Positions 1 to 7,565 of a DNA stretch of 11,317 nucleotides are shown here, one piece after another (the first letter of the stretch is position 1; each line of letters opens with the position of its first letter). The stretch spans positions 1 through 11,317 of the forward strand of contig QLUP01000023.1 of assembly GCA_018725485.1 (NCBI GenBank), written 5' to 3'. Under the pieces are notes generated by a model that worked only from the letters and a program-made list of their open reading frames with translations, was not told the DNA's origin and ran no database searches. A program made the translations under genes and the position numbers. Source of the DNA: Candidatus Lithacetigena glycinireducens (GTDB lineage Bacteria; Coprothermobacterota; HKB111).

Positions 1-36
1 CAGGTTTTTAGAGAAATTATTAAGGAGGTATCTTAA
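1..36 (+). CDS. Possible C-terminal tail of an upstream gene (partial)
   Basis: Frame 1 is open from the left edge and encodes 11 residues, QVFREIIKEVS, before a TAA at 34-36. The last A of that stop is the first A of the pilB ATG, a TAATG stop-start overlap typical of translationally coupled operon genes. The fragment is too short to identify. An 11-codon open stretch can occur by chance, so the support is mainly the stop-start geometry and the tight packing of the genes that follow. Confidence 0.35.
   Translation, partial: QVFREIIKEVS
22..29 (+). promoter_or_regulatory. Ribosome binding site of pilB
   Basis: AAGGAGGT is a near-perfect Shine-Dalgarno sequence, 6 nt before the ATG at 36. 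It fixes the pilB start. It lies inside the possible upstream reading frame, which fits coupled translation. Confidence 0.85.
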
Positions 37-1763
37 TGCGCAAAAGCCGTAAAACACTCGGCGAAGTGCTCAAAGACATGGAAGCTATTACAGCAGAAAA
101 TCTGGCAAAGGCTCAAGATGTGCAAATAAAAGAAGGTGGAAGCCTTCCAGAGGTATTGACCAAACTCGGCCTGGTTAATGAAGAAACCTTAGCCCGGGCA
201 TTGAGTATAGAATGGGACATTCCCTTTGTAAACTTAAGTGAAGTTAGGTTTGATGAGGAAGTAGCCCGGATGCTTCCCGAAGAAGTAGCCAGAAAATATT
301 TATGTCTTCCTATAGGGATTGAATATGATGATTCGGTTGCAGTAGTAATTTCTGATCCGGTTAATTTGTATGCCCAGGATAAAATTAAGGCTATGCTTAA
401 AAAACCGATAACCTGGGGTTTGTCAACCAAGACCGCTGTAGGAGATTTACTTGATAAACTGTACGGTGTCGAACGTTCCTTAAGGGAAGCCTCCGATGAT
501 TTAATGTCTGTTGAAGGTGAAGTCGGAGTTGTAGCTGATACAGATGAAAAAGACTCCACCAAAGATTTAAAGGAAATGGCTGGAGAAGCTCCCATTATCA
601 GGTTGGCCAACTTGATCATGACCCAGGCATTTTCAGAAGGAGCATCAGACATACACATAGAACCTCAAAGAGACCATGTGCTGATAAGACAGAGGATTGA
701 TGGTATGTTATATGAGATGATGAAAGTCCCGAAGAAAATTCAATCAGCCCTTATCAGCCGATTTAAAATTATAGCTACTATGGACATTGCTGAGCGAAGA
801 TTACCCCAGGATGGAAGAATAAATGTGCGCTATTCGGGTAAAGATATTGACCTAAGGGTTTCCACCTTACCTAAACAGTATGGAGAAAAAATAGTATGCA
901 GGATTCTGGATAAATCAAAAGCCTTGATTTCTCTTGCTCAACTAGGTTTTACCTCCGAAAACCAGGACATATTTACCAGGATGATTGAGCAACCCTATGG
1001 CATGATTTTAGTTACCGGACCAACTGGTTCAGGAAAAACTACCACTCTTTATGCGGTTTTAAACCACCTTAATTCCCCTGATAAAAATTTAATCTCTGTT
1101 GAAGATCCTGTGGAATACGAATTGAAGGGGATTAACCAGGTTGGAGTTAATGCTAAAGTTGGGCTTATGTTTTCTAATCTTTTAAGAACTATATTAAGAC
1201 AAGATCCGGATATAATTATGGTAGGAGAAATTCGAGACGCTGAGACATCGAAAATGGCTATGCAGGCAGCTTTGACCGGTCACCTGGTACTATCAACTTT
1301 ACATACTAATGATGCCTTTAGCGCTCCACCCAGGTTAATTGATATGGGCATTGAGCCTTATCTTATTGCTTCTTCTTTATTGGGAGTTACCGCTCAGAGG
1401 TTAGCCAGAACAATATGCAAATATTGCGAAGAACCTGATAAACCACCAGCAGCCTATATTTCCTTTTTTGAAAAACAAATCGAGCAGGTTATGGAAGGGA
1501 AACAGCCTGAGTTCAAAAAAGGTGTTGGTTGCCCTAAGTGTAGAAACAGTGGCTATCTTGGTAGAATTGGAATTCACGAAGTAATGAAAATTGATGATGA
1601 TTTAAGAACTATGATTATTAAAAATTATTCAGCAACTCAAATTAGGGAAGTGGCTGTTCAGAAAGGATGTAAAACCATGCTACTTGATTTACTTTATAAA
1701 GCTTGTATTGGTAAAACTACTCTGGAAGAGGTGTTTAGAGTGATTAGTACAGTGGAGGTATAA
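36..1763 (+). CDS. pilB: Type IV pilus assembly (extension) ATPase PilB
   Basis: Cytoplasmic hexameric ATPase of the GspE/PilB family that drives pilin polymerisation through PilC. The 575 residues match the usual family length. Residues ~5-150 form an N-terminal MshEN/GspE-N type domain. The ATPase core follows, with Walker A GPTGSGKT at 328-335, a Walker B region DPDIIMVGEIRD at 390-401 (catalytic Glu398) and a His box (TGHLVLSTLHTND). Two CxxC pairs, Cys461/464 and Cys499/502, form the tetracysteine zinc site typical of PilB/GspE and absent from PilT. The start is set by a strong Shine-Dalgarno at 22-29. pilT begins 1 nt after the stop. Oddity: both copies of the MshEN c-di-GMP motif have lost their arginine (Thr7 and Ser36 instead), so nucleotide control may be lost. 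A type II secretion GspE is the alternative, but adjacent pilT and pilC favour PilB. Confidence 0.95.
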   Translation: MRKSRKTLGEVLKDMEAITAENLAKAQDVQIKEGGSLPEVLTKLGLVNEETLARALSIEWDIPFVNLSEVRFDEEVARMLPEEVARKYLCLPIGIEYDDSVAVVISDPVNLYAQDKIKAMLKKPITWGLSTKTAVGDLLDKLYGVERSLREASDDLMSVEGEVGVVADTDEKDSTKDLKEMAGEAPIIRLANLIMTQAFSEGASDIHIEPQRDHVLIRQRIDGMLYEMMKVPKKIQSALISRFKIIATMDIAERRLPQDGRINVRYSGKDIDLRVSTLPKQYGEKIVCRILDKSKALISLAQLGFTSENQDIFTRMIEQPYGMILVTGPTGSGKTTTLYAVLNHLNSPDKNLISVEDPVEYELKGINQVGVNAKVGLMFSNLLRTILRQDPDIIMVGEIRDAETSKMAMQAALTGHLVLSTLHTNDAFSAPPRLIDMGIEPYLIASSLLGVTAQRLARTICKYCEEPDKPPAAYISFFEKQIEQVMEGKQPEFKKGVGCPKCRNSGYLGRIGIHEVMKIDDDLRTMIIKNYSATQIREVAVQKGCKTMLLDLLYKACIGKTTLEEVFRVISTVEV

Positions 1764-1764
1764 G

Positions 1765-2859
1765 ATGATGGAGTTAAATTTGTATGAGATAATGAAAATC
1801 GCTTTTGATTTACATGCATCAGATGTCCACTTAACCAGTGGAGTTCCTCCTATTATCAGAATTGATGGTAAATTACATCACTTAAATGATTACCCTGGAT
1901 TAACACCCCAGGCAATCAAGGATCTCGTTTATCCTTTTATTACAGAAGAAGAGATAGAAGAACTTAAAAACTTTAAAGATCTGGATACTTCATTTGGTAT
2001 AAGAGGTCTGGGAAGGTTCAGGGCAAACATATATCAGCAAAGAGGAAGTATTGGTGTGGCTTTAAGGATAATTATGGATCGTATTCCCTCTTTTGTTGAA
2101 CTGGGATTACCCGCAATAATAGAAGAAATGGCGATGAAACCTCGTGGTCTGCTGCTGGTTACTGGTCCCACAGGTATGGGAAAATCTACCACTTTAGCCT
2201 CCATTGTGGGATATATAAACCAAAACAGGTTGTGCCACATTATCACCATTGAAGATCCCATCGAGTTCTTACATCATCACGGAAAGGGTATGGTTAACCA
2301 GCGAGAAGTTGGCAAGGATACTACCAGTTTTGCTCAGGCACTTCGTTCTTCTCTAAGGGAGGACCCAGACATTATTATGGTAGGTGAAATCAGAGACCTG
2401 GAAAGCATTACGGCTGCACTTACCCTGGCGGAAACAGGCCACCTGGTTTTAAGTACTGCACATACAAACAATGCTGCTCAAACAATTGATAGGTTAATCG
2501 ATGTGTTTCCTTCATCTCAGCAAAACCAGATAAGGTACCAGTTATCAGAAGTTTTAGAAGGAGTCATCAGCCAATTGCTCCTACCTCATAGCAGTGGGCA
2601 AGGGCGAGTACTCGCAACCGAGATAATGGTGTCGACCCCAGCTGTGAGGAATCTTATAAGAGAGGGAAAATCCAATCAGATTTTGTCGCTTATTCAAACA
2701 GGGTCTCAATTTGGAATGCACACTATGGATCAGGATTTAATCAGACTTTATCTTGCTGGAAGGATAAGCCAGGAAGTGGCTCTCGGTTTTGCTTTTAACC
2801 AAAGAGAGATGGAAAGAATTTTAAGGGAAAAGGGGGTATACAAAAGTGCCAAGCTATAA
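1765..2859 (+). CDS. pilT: Type IV pilus retraction ATPase PilT
   Basis: Hexameric cytoplasmic ATPase that depolymerises the pilus, giving retraction, twitching motility and often DNA uptake. At 364 residues it has the usual PilT length. The N-terminal PAS-like domain carries the family pattern ASDVHLTSG near residues 18-26. Walker A is GPTGMGKS at 134-141, with Met where Ser is usual. The Walker B region DPDIIMVGEIRD lies at 200-211 (catalytic Glu208), and the His box TGHLVLSTAHTN follows. AVRNLIRE at 293-300 matches the C-terminal AIRNLIRE motif linked to retraction. There is no tetracysteine zinc site, which separates it from PilB. Two ATGs are possible: 1765 (5 nt after GGAGGT at 1754-1759) and 1768 (8 nt, better spacing), so one N-terminal Met is uncertain. 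It overlaps pilC by 14 nt. PilU is the alternative, but only one such gene is present. Confidence 0.95.
   Translation: MMELNLYEIMKIAFDLHASDVHLTSGVPPIIRIDGKLHHLNDYPGLTPQAIKDLVYPFITEEEIEELKNFKDLDTSFGIRGLGRFRANIYQQRGSIGVALRIIMDRIPSFVELGLPAIIEEMAMKPRGLLLVTGPTGMGKSTTLASIVGYINQNRLCHIITIEDPIEFLHHHGKGMVNQREVGKDTTSFAQALRSSLREDPDIIMVGEIRDLESITAALTLAETGHLVLSTAHTNNAAQTIDRLIDVFPSSQQNQIRYQLSEVLEGVISQLLLPHSSGQGRVLATEIMVSTPAVRNLIREGKSNQILSLIQTGSQFGMHTMDQDLIRLYLAGRISQEVALGFAFNQREMERILREKGVYKSAKL
2831..2837 (+). promoter_or_regulatory. Ribosome binding site of pilC
   Basis: AGGGGGT lies 8 nt before a GTG codon at 2846, inside the 3' end of pilT. It supports the GTG as the pilC start; the residues that follow (PSYKYRAIN) match the usual PilC N-terminus. 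Confidence 0.7.
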
Positions 2860-4072
2860 ATACCGGGCTATTAATGCAACTGGTAAAAAGGTTGAGGGAA
2901 TTTTAGAAGCTGAATCATCCTCACAGGTAGCTAAGATGATAGGTTCTGATCTTTCAATTGTATCCATCATCCCAATGGGTTCAGGGGGTACCATCAGTGA
3001 AGGTTTTAATATTGGATCCTCTTTAAGTATTTTCAAACCTAAAGTGTCCTTGAAAGATTTGTCTCTCTATGCTCGCCAACTTGCAGTATTATTGAAGGCA
3101 ACCCCTTTAATAAATGCCCTATCCACTCTAACAAGTCAGCTAGAAACTCCGTATTTAAAAAAAATAACCAGGGAAGTGCAATCAGATGTTTCCAAGGGTT
3201 TATTTTTATCAGCAGCTCTTTCAAGACAAAAAGATGTTTTTTCTCCCTTTTTTATTAAGGTGGTCAAGAGTGGTGAGGCTACTGGTAAACTTACCGATTC
3301 CCTCGAGAGGCTGGCTTTATTCCTGGAAAAAGAGGTAAAATTACGCTCTAAAATAAAATCTGCTCTTACTTACCCAATTATAGTAGTAAGTGCAGCTTTA
3401 ATAATGGTCATAGGACTAACCACTTTTGTTATTCCAGGGTTTGCTGCTTTACTAATAGAGGTAGGGGTTGCTTTACCTTTGCCTACCAAAATAGTAATGG
3501 CTTTTTCTAAAACTTTAACAACTTACTGGTATATTGTGGTTGTTTTTATCACGGTAGCTTCATATTTACTGAGAAGGTATCTTAGAACTGAATCTGGAAG
3601 AAAATCCAAAGATAGGCTTATGCTGAAATTATTCCTGGTAGGTCCTTTATTCAAAAAATCTATATACTCCCAATTTGCCAGAACTTTAAGCCTGTTGCTG
3701 GAAGGTGGAACCACCCTTATTGATGCTTTGAAAGTATTACAGGAGGTTATAGGTAATGCAGTTTATGAAGAAGATATCAAAAATTTAAGGTTAGAGCTTG
3801 AAAGAGGAAAAACATTCAAAAATGTTCTTTCTCGAAGCGGGCTTTATCCACCTATGTTTTTGGGGTTAGTAGGCTCAGGGGAGGAATCCGGAGCTTTATC
3901 GGAAGTTTTAAAGAAAGTTGCGGATTTTTATGATGATGAGATCGAATATACCATATCCTCAATAACAGCGGCTATTGAACCAATAATGCTTATTTTTCTG
4001 GGTGGGATGATAGCCTTTCTGGTATTGACCATGTTTTTACCATTATTTTCTCTAATGGGTGGTCTTCACTAG
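2846..4072 (+). CDS. pilC: Type IV pilus inner-membrane platform protein PilC
   Basis: Polytopic inner-membrane protein of the GspF/PilC family. It forms the platform on which PilB and PilT act and passes their motion to the pilin. At 408 residues it has the expected length. It begins with the family's N-terminal pattern (YKYRAINATGKKVEG). Two T2SSF repeats follow, at about residues 67-190 and 265-390, each with a GSGE or KSGEATG type loop (KVVKSGEATGKL; LVGSGEESGAL). Hydrophobic segments lie near 178-203, 228-242 and 379-401, the usual three-helix layout. The start is GTG at 2846 with its own Shine-Dalgarno, and the first 14 nt overlap the pilT end. It is the last pilus gene here: no pilA, pilD or pilMNO follows before rpoB, although these often follow pilC in other genomes. 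Confidence 0.95.
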   Translation: MPSYKYRAINATGKKVEGILEAESSSQVAKMIGSDLSIVSIIPMGSGGTISEGFNIGSSLSIFKPKVSLKDLSLYARQLAVLLKATPLINALSTLTSQLETPYLKKITREVQSDVSKGLFLSAALSRQKDVFSPFFIKVVKSGEATGKLTDSLERLALFLEKEVKLRSKIKSALTYPIIVVSAALIMVIGLTTFVIPGFAALLIEVGVALPLPTKIVMAFSKTLTTYWYIVVVFITVASYLLRRYLRTESGRKSKDRLMLKLFLVGPLFKKSIYSQFARTLSLLLEGGTTLIDALKVLQEVIGNAVYEEDIKNLRLELERGKTFKNVLSRSGLYPPMFLGLVGSGEESGALSEVLKKVADFYDDEIEYTISSITAAIEPIMLIFLGGMIAFLVLTMFLPLFSLMGGLH

Positions 4073-4090
4073 ATTTATTTCCTCTGAATA

Positions 4091-4099
4091 TGTTATAAT
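4091..4099 (+). promoter_or_regulatory. Predicted extended -10 promoter for rpoBC
   Basis: TGTTATAAT fits the extended -10 consensus TGnTATAAT exactly. It begins 18 nt after the pilC stop. No good TTGACA-like -35 box lies 16-18 bp upstream (that stretch reads like AGATTT), which is tolerated by extended -10 promoters. Transcription would begin near 4106, giving a leader of about 50 nt before rpoB. No hairpin terminator is seen after pilC, so rpoBC may also be read from the pilus promoter. Such motifs occur by chance in AT-rich DNA; position is the main support. Confidence 0.6.
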
Positions 4100-4123
4100 A
4101 TTATCTTGTTTTTTTATACCCAA

Positions 4124-4139
4124 AAATAATTAATTATTT
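4124..4139. repeat. 16-bp perfect AT palindrome in the rpoB leader
   Basis: AAATAATTAATTATTT is a perfect inverted repeat centred between 4131 and 4132, just upstream of the rpoB Shine-Dalgarno (4143-4149). It is made only of A and T, so a chance origin is quite possible. It could be an operator-like site or a weak RNA hairpin beside the ribosome binding site. Confidence 0.4.
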
Positions 4140-4157
4140 ATTGAGGTGATTAAATAA

Positions 4158-7100
4158 ATGGAGAATAACACTTCCAGAGTGTTAAATTTGGGGAAGATTA
4201 GTAGTCTTCTTGAGCCTCCTGGCTTCCTTGAGCATCAAACACAATCATTTAAGAATTTTTTGGACATAGGTATTGAAGAACTTATTTCGAGTATAAACCC
4301 AATTAAAGAAGCAGGCATGGTACTCGAATTTTCTAAATATTACATAGAACCTTCGCAAATAAGCTATGAAGAATGCAGGGAAAGAAGGGTAACTTACCAG
4401 GGAAAAATTAAAGCTCAAGCTAAACTTAAATTACCCAGCGGAGAGATAAAAGAGCAGGAAGTAATTTTAGCCAACATTCCTTTGATGAGTGATTCAGGTA
4501 CTTTTTTAATCAATGGTACCCAGAGGGTGGTGGTAAGCCAGTTAACTCGTTCTCCGGGGGTATATTTTGAAAAGATTCCTGTTGATCAACCTGGGTCTTT
4601 GTGTATCACTGCTTATTTAATACCTGATAGGGGTACCTGGATTGATTTCGAAGTAGAAAGAAATGGAACAATTTGGGTTAGGATTGATAAAAAAAGTAGA
4701 AGAGTGCCTATCACTGTGTTGCTCAGAGCAGCTGGATTAAGCACTGATGATGATTTGTTCAAGAAATTCAATAATTCCTACAAAAGTGAAATTGGCTATG
4801 AAGCTATAGAAGCAGACGATATTATTGATTTAGATAGAATCAAACCTGACCATAAAGATGTACTGTCAAAAGAAGGTGCACTATTAACTGGAAGATTGGT
4901 ATATTTACTAAAAGATCTGGGTTTAGAGAAGATTCCTATAATTAGAAATGAAATATCTAAACCATTGATTACCACCCTAAAAAAAGACAACACTAAAAAT
5001 AGTGACGAAGCATATTTAGAAATTTACAAAAAACTAAAACCAGGCGAAATGCCTTCCCTGGAAACCGCTAAAAGATTCGTAAATCTCCTCCTTTTTGATG
5101 CCAAAAGAAATAATCTGGATAAGGTAGGACGATACAAAATTAATAAAAGATTGGCCGTTACTGTACCTGAAACAAACACTACTTTGACTTTGGAGGATAT
5201 TATTGCTATAACCAGACAATTAATTAGATTATACGAAGGTCTTGAAGACTATGACGACATAGATCATTTAGGTAACAGGAGGGTAAGATTAGTTGGTGAG
5301 TTACTGTTAGGGCACTTGAAAGGAGCCCTGGCAAAATTGGATAGAATTATCAGGGATAAAATGATTGTTACACCTCACCAGGAAATCACCCCTTCCAGAA
5401 TTGTCAGCTCCAGGCCTTTAAGCACAGCTTTTAAAGAATTTTTTACAGCCAGCCAGCTATCTCAATACCTTGATGAAATTAATCCCCTGGCATCATTAAC
5501 ACACAAAAGGAGATTAAGTTCTTTAGGACCTGGTGGTTTACACAGGGAAAGAGCTGGTATTGAGGTTAGGGATGTTCATCATTCTCACTATGGGAGAATT
5601 TGTCCAATCGAGACTCCTGAAGGAGCAAATATTGGCCTCATTAATACTTTATCTACTTACAGCAGGATCAATGATTATGGCTTTATAATTACCCCCTATT
5701 TCAAGGTAATTTCAGGAAAAAGAACCTCAGAGATTGTTTATCACACTGCAGACGAAGAAAAAGCGCTATTTGTTGCTGATCCTACTACTCCTATTGGGTA
5801 TGATGGCAGTATTATTCCTGACCAGTTGACTGTAAGAAAGGGTTCTGAATTGGTGAGTGTAGCTAAAGAAAAGGTAAACCTGATGAATGTATCACCCCGT
5901 CAAATCTTTAGTATTTCAGCATCATTAATTCCCTTTTTGGAACATGATGATGCTAACAGGGCTTTGATGGGGTCTAACATGTACCGGCAGGCTGTTCCCC
6001 TTTTATACCCCGAACCACCTTTGGTAGGAACTGGTTTAGAAACTAAGGTTGCCATTGATTCGGGAGAAGCAGTAGTTTCCAGGACCAATGGCTGGGTTGA
6101 TTATTTAGATGCTGGGAAAATAGTTGTTATAGATGATAATGGTTTGAAAGATGAATATATACTGTCTAAATTCCAGAGAACCAACCAAAGCACAGTATTT
6201 AATCAATACCCTATCGTTGAAAAAGGACAGCGAATTGAAAAAGGACAGATAATTGCTGACAGCCAATCGATTTATCAGGGTGAATTATCACTTGGCAGGA
6301 ATGTGCTCGTTGCCTTTATGATTTGGGGTGGATACAACTATGAAGATGCTATCATCATTAGCGAAAAATTATTTAGAGATGATGTATTTACTTCTCTTCA
6401 TATTGAAGAGTATGAAATTCAAGCCCGAGAGCTAAAAGTAGCCCCAGAAGAGGTCACCCGCGACATTCCTGGAGAAAGCGAAGAATCGTTAAAAAACCTT
6501 GAAGAAACTGGAATTATTCGTTTAGGAGCTGAAGTTAAGGCAGGCGATATTCTTGTTGGCAAAGTAACTCCCCGAGGAGAAGGAGAGCTAAGTCCCGAGG
6601 ATAGAATTTTACGAGCTATTTTTGGAGAAAGAGCCAGCAATGTAAAAAATACCTCCCTGAGACTTCCACCTGGAGAACAAGGGGTGGTGGTTGGGGTAAC
6701 AGTTCATTCCCTGGAAAATGGTGATGAATTACCATCAGGTGTGCTTAAGTCGGTTAAGGTAAGGATTGCGCAGAAAAGAAAGATTAATGTGGGTGACAAA
6801 ATAGCTGGACGGCATGGAAATAAAGGAGTAATTGCTAAAGTTCTTAGCGAAGAAGACATGCCTTTTCTCGAAGACGGTACTCCTGTGGATATCATACTTA
6901 ATCCCCTGGGAGTTCCTTCTAGAATGAATGTTGGCCAGATTCTCGAAATGTACCTCGGATGGATTGCTAGCAAAACGGGTACCCGTTTTGTTGTGCCAAT
7001 TTTTGACGGACCTAAACTTAAAGAAATAACTGAGCTTTTAAAAGAAGCCCATATCCCTGGTGAAGGTAGGGTTCCACTCAGGGATGGTAAAGAAGGCAAT

Positions 7101-7565
7101 TATTTCCTAAACGAAATTAGTATAGGAAAAATGTATGTATTTAAACTAATACACCTGGTGGAAGATAAAATACATGCTCGAGCAATTGGACCCTATTCAC
7201 TAATAACCCAGCAACCACTTGGTGGAAAAACCCAGTTTGGAGGACAGAGGTTTGGTGAAATGGAGGTTTGGGCATTAGAGGGACATGGGGCAGCTTACAC
7301 TTTACAAGAAATGTTAACCCTTAAATCTGATGATATAAGCGGAAGAAATAAAACCTTCAGAGATATCGTCAAAGGTAAGGGAGTGTCAGCTCCAGGGTGC
7401 CCGGAATCCTTCAAGGTATTAATTCGAGAGTTAAGAAGTTTGTGTCTTGATGTAATTTTGATGCCCAATGAAGAAAAAAAGGCAGCACAGAAAACACATT
7501 TATTACCAATTCAAGATAAACTTGCTGCCGGTGCTATTTTTAAGGGGGATGGTGGTTATGAATAG
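4158..7565 (+). CDS. rpoB: DNA-directed RNA polymerase subunit beta
   Basis: Beta subunit of RNA polymerase, which with beta-prime forms the catalytic cleft. At 1135 residues it is compact and lacks the large lineage-specific insertions of the 1342-residue E. coli protein. Family blocks appear in order: LTRSPGVYFE near 130-140; the rifampicin pocket at 430-460 (SQLSQYLDEINPL, THKRRLSSLGPGGL); RERAGIEVRDVH and CPIETPEGANIGLIN just after; GDKIAGRHGNKG at 879-890, with Lys881 and Lys889 equivalent to E. coli Lys1065 and Lys1073; then NPLGVPSRMNVGQILE, DKIHARAIGPYS and GEMEVWALEGHGAA near the C-terminus. Asp439, His449 and Ser454 match E. coli Asp516, His526 and Ser531, the main resistance positions, and all are wild type. 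GAGGTGA at 4143-4149, 8 nt upstream, supports the start. The last 8 nt overlap rpoC. The gene follows pilC, not rplL as in most bacteria. Confidence 0.99.
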   Translation: MENNTSRVLNLGKISSLLEPPGFLEHQTQSFKNFLDIGIEELISSINPIKEAGMVLEFSKYYIEPSQISYEECRERRVTYQGKIKAQAKLKLPSGEIKEQEVILANIPLMSDSGTFLINGTQRVVVSQLTRSPGVYFEKIPVDQPGSLCITAYLIPDRGTWIDFEVERNGTIWVRIDKKSRRVPITVLLRAAGLSTDDDLFKKFNNSYKSEIGYEAIEADDIIDLDRIKPDHKDVLSKEGALLTGRLVYLLKDLGLEKIPIIRNEISKPLITTLKKDNTKNSDEAYLEIYKKLKPGEMPSLETAKRFVNLLLFDAKRNNLDKVGRYKINKRLAVTVPETNTTLTLEDIIAITRQLIRLYEGLEDYDDIDHLGNRRVRLVGELLLGHLKGALAKLDRIIRDKMIVTPHQEITPSRIVSSRPLSTAFKEFFTASQLSQYLDEINPLASLTHKRRLSSLGPGGLHRERAGIEVRDVHHSHYGRICPIETPEGANIGLINTLSTYSRINDYGFIITPYFKVISGKRTSEIVYHTADEEKALFVADPTTPIGYDGSIIPDQLTVRKGSELVSVAKEKVNLMNVSPRQIFSISASLIPFLEHDDANRALMGSNMYRQAVPLLYPEPPLVGTGLETKVAIDSGEAVVSRTNGWVDYLDAGKIVVIDDNGLKDEYILSKFQRTNQSTVFNQYPIVEKGQRIEKGQIIADSQSIYQGELSLGRNVLVAFMIWGGYNYEDAIIISEKLFRDDVFTSLHIEEYEIQARELKVAPEEVTRDIPGESEESLKNLEETGIIRLGAEVKAGDILVGKVTPRGEGELSPEDRILRAIFGERASNVKNTSLRLPPGEQGVVVGVTVHSLENGDELPSGVLKSVKVRIAQKRKINVGDKIAGRHGNKGVIAKVLSEEDMPFLEDGTPVDIILNPLGVPSRMNVGQILEMYLGWIASKTGTRFVVPIFDGPKLKEITELLKEAHIPGEGRVPLRDGKEGNYFLNEISIGKMYVFKLIHLVEDKIHARAIGPYSLITQQPLGGKTQFGGQRFGEMEVWALEGHGAAYTLQEMLTLKSDDISGRNKTFRDIVKGKGVSAPGCPESFKVLIRELRSLCLDVILMPNEEKKAAQKTHLLPIQDKLAAGAIFKGDGGYE
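6219..6254 (+). repeat. 18-nt tandem repeat inside rpoB
   Basis: Two adjacent 18-nt units share GAAAAAGGACAG and encode EKGQRI then EKGQII. The protein around it aligns with a conserved turn of beta, so this is probably family structure plus matching codon choice, or a short local duplication. Confidence 0.5.
6971..6990. repeat. 20-bp perfect palindrome inside rpoB
   Basis: CAAAACGGGT is followed directly by its exact reverse complement, ACCCGTTTTG. It codes for residues within S938-V945 of RpoB. As RNA it would fold with an 8-bp stem and a GUAC loop, followed by a U/G-rich stretch. By a simple equal-base estimate, a 20-bp perfect palindrome is expected about 0.01 times in a window of this size. 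Confidence 0.8.
7542..7548 (+). promoter_or_regulatory. Ribosome binding site that sets the rpoC start
   Basis: AAGGGGG ends 9 nt before the ATG at 7558. The in-frame ATG at 7549 touches this sequence and is too close to use. The ATG at 7468 would add 30 residues that do not look like beta-prime and would lie almost wholly inside rpoB. Confidence 0.75.

Noticed and set aside
113-658. Minus-strand open frame of 181 codons opposite pilB
   Set aside because: It lies wholly over a strongly conserved gene, has no recognisable domain and has no neighbours on that strand.
4109-4115. T-run after pilC as an intrinsic terminator
   Set aside because: No GC-rich hairpin lies just upstream; the preceding bases are AT-rich and contain the -10 element instead.
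4560-4610. Short palindrome GTTGATCAAC in rpoB
   Set aside because: A 10-bp palindrome is expected several times by chance in a window of this length.
6704-7099. Minus-strand open frame of 131 codons opposite rpoB
   Set aside because: It is a shadow of conserved beta-subunit coding sequence; its composition reflects the reverse complement of rpoB codons.
7468-7557. Upstream start giving a 1260-residue RpoC
   Set aside because: The extra 30 residues are encoded almost wholly within rpoB, show no resemblance to beta-prime N-termini, and the Shine-Dalgarno at 7542-7548 points to 7558.
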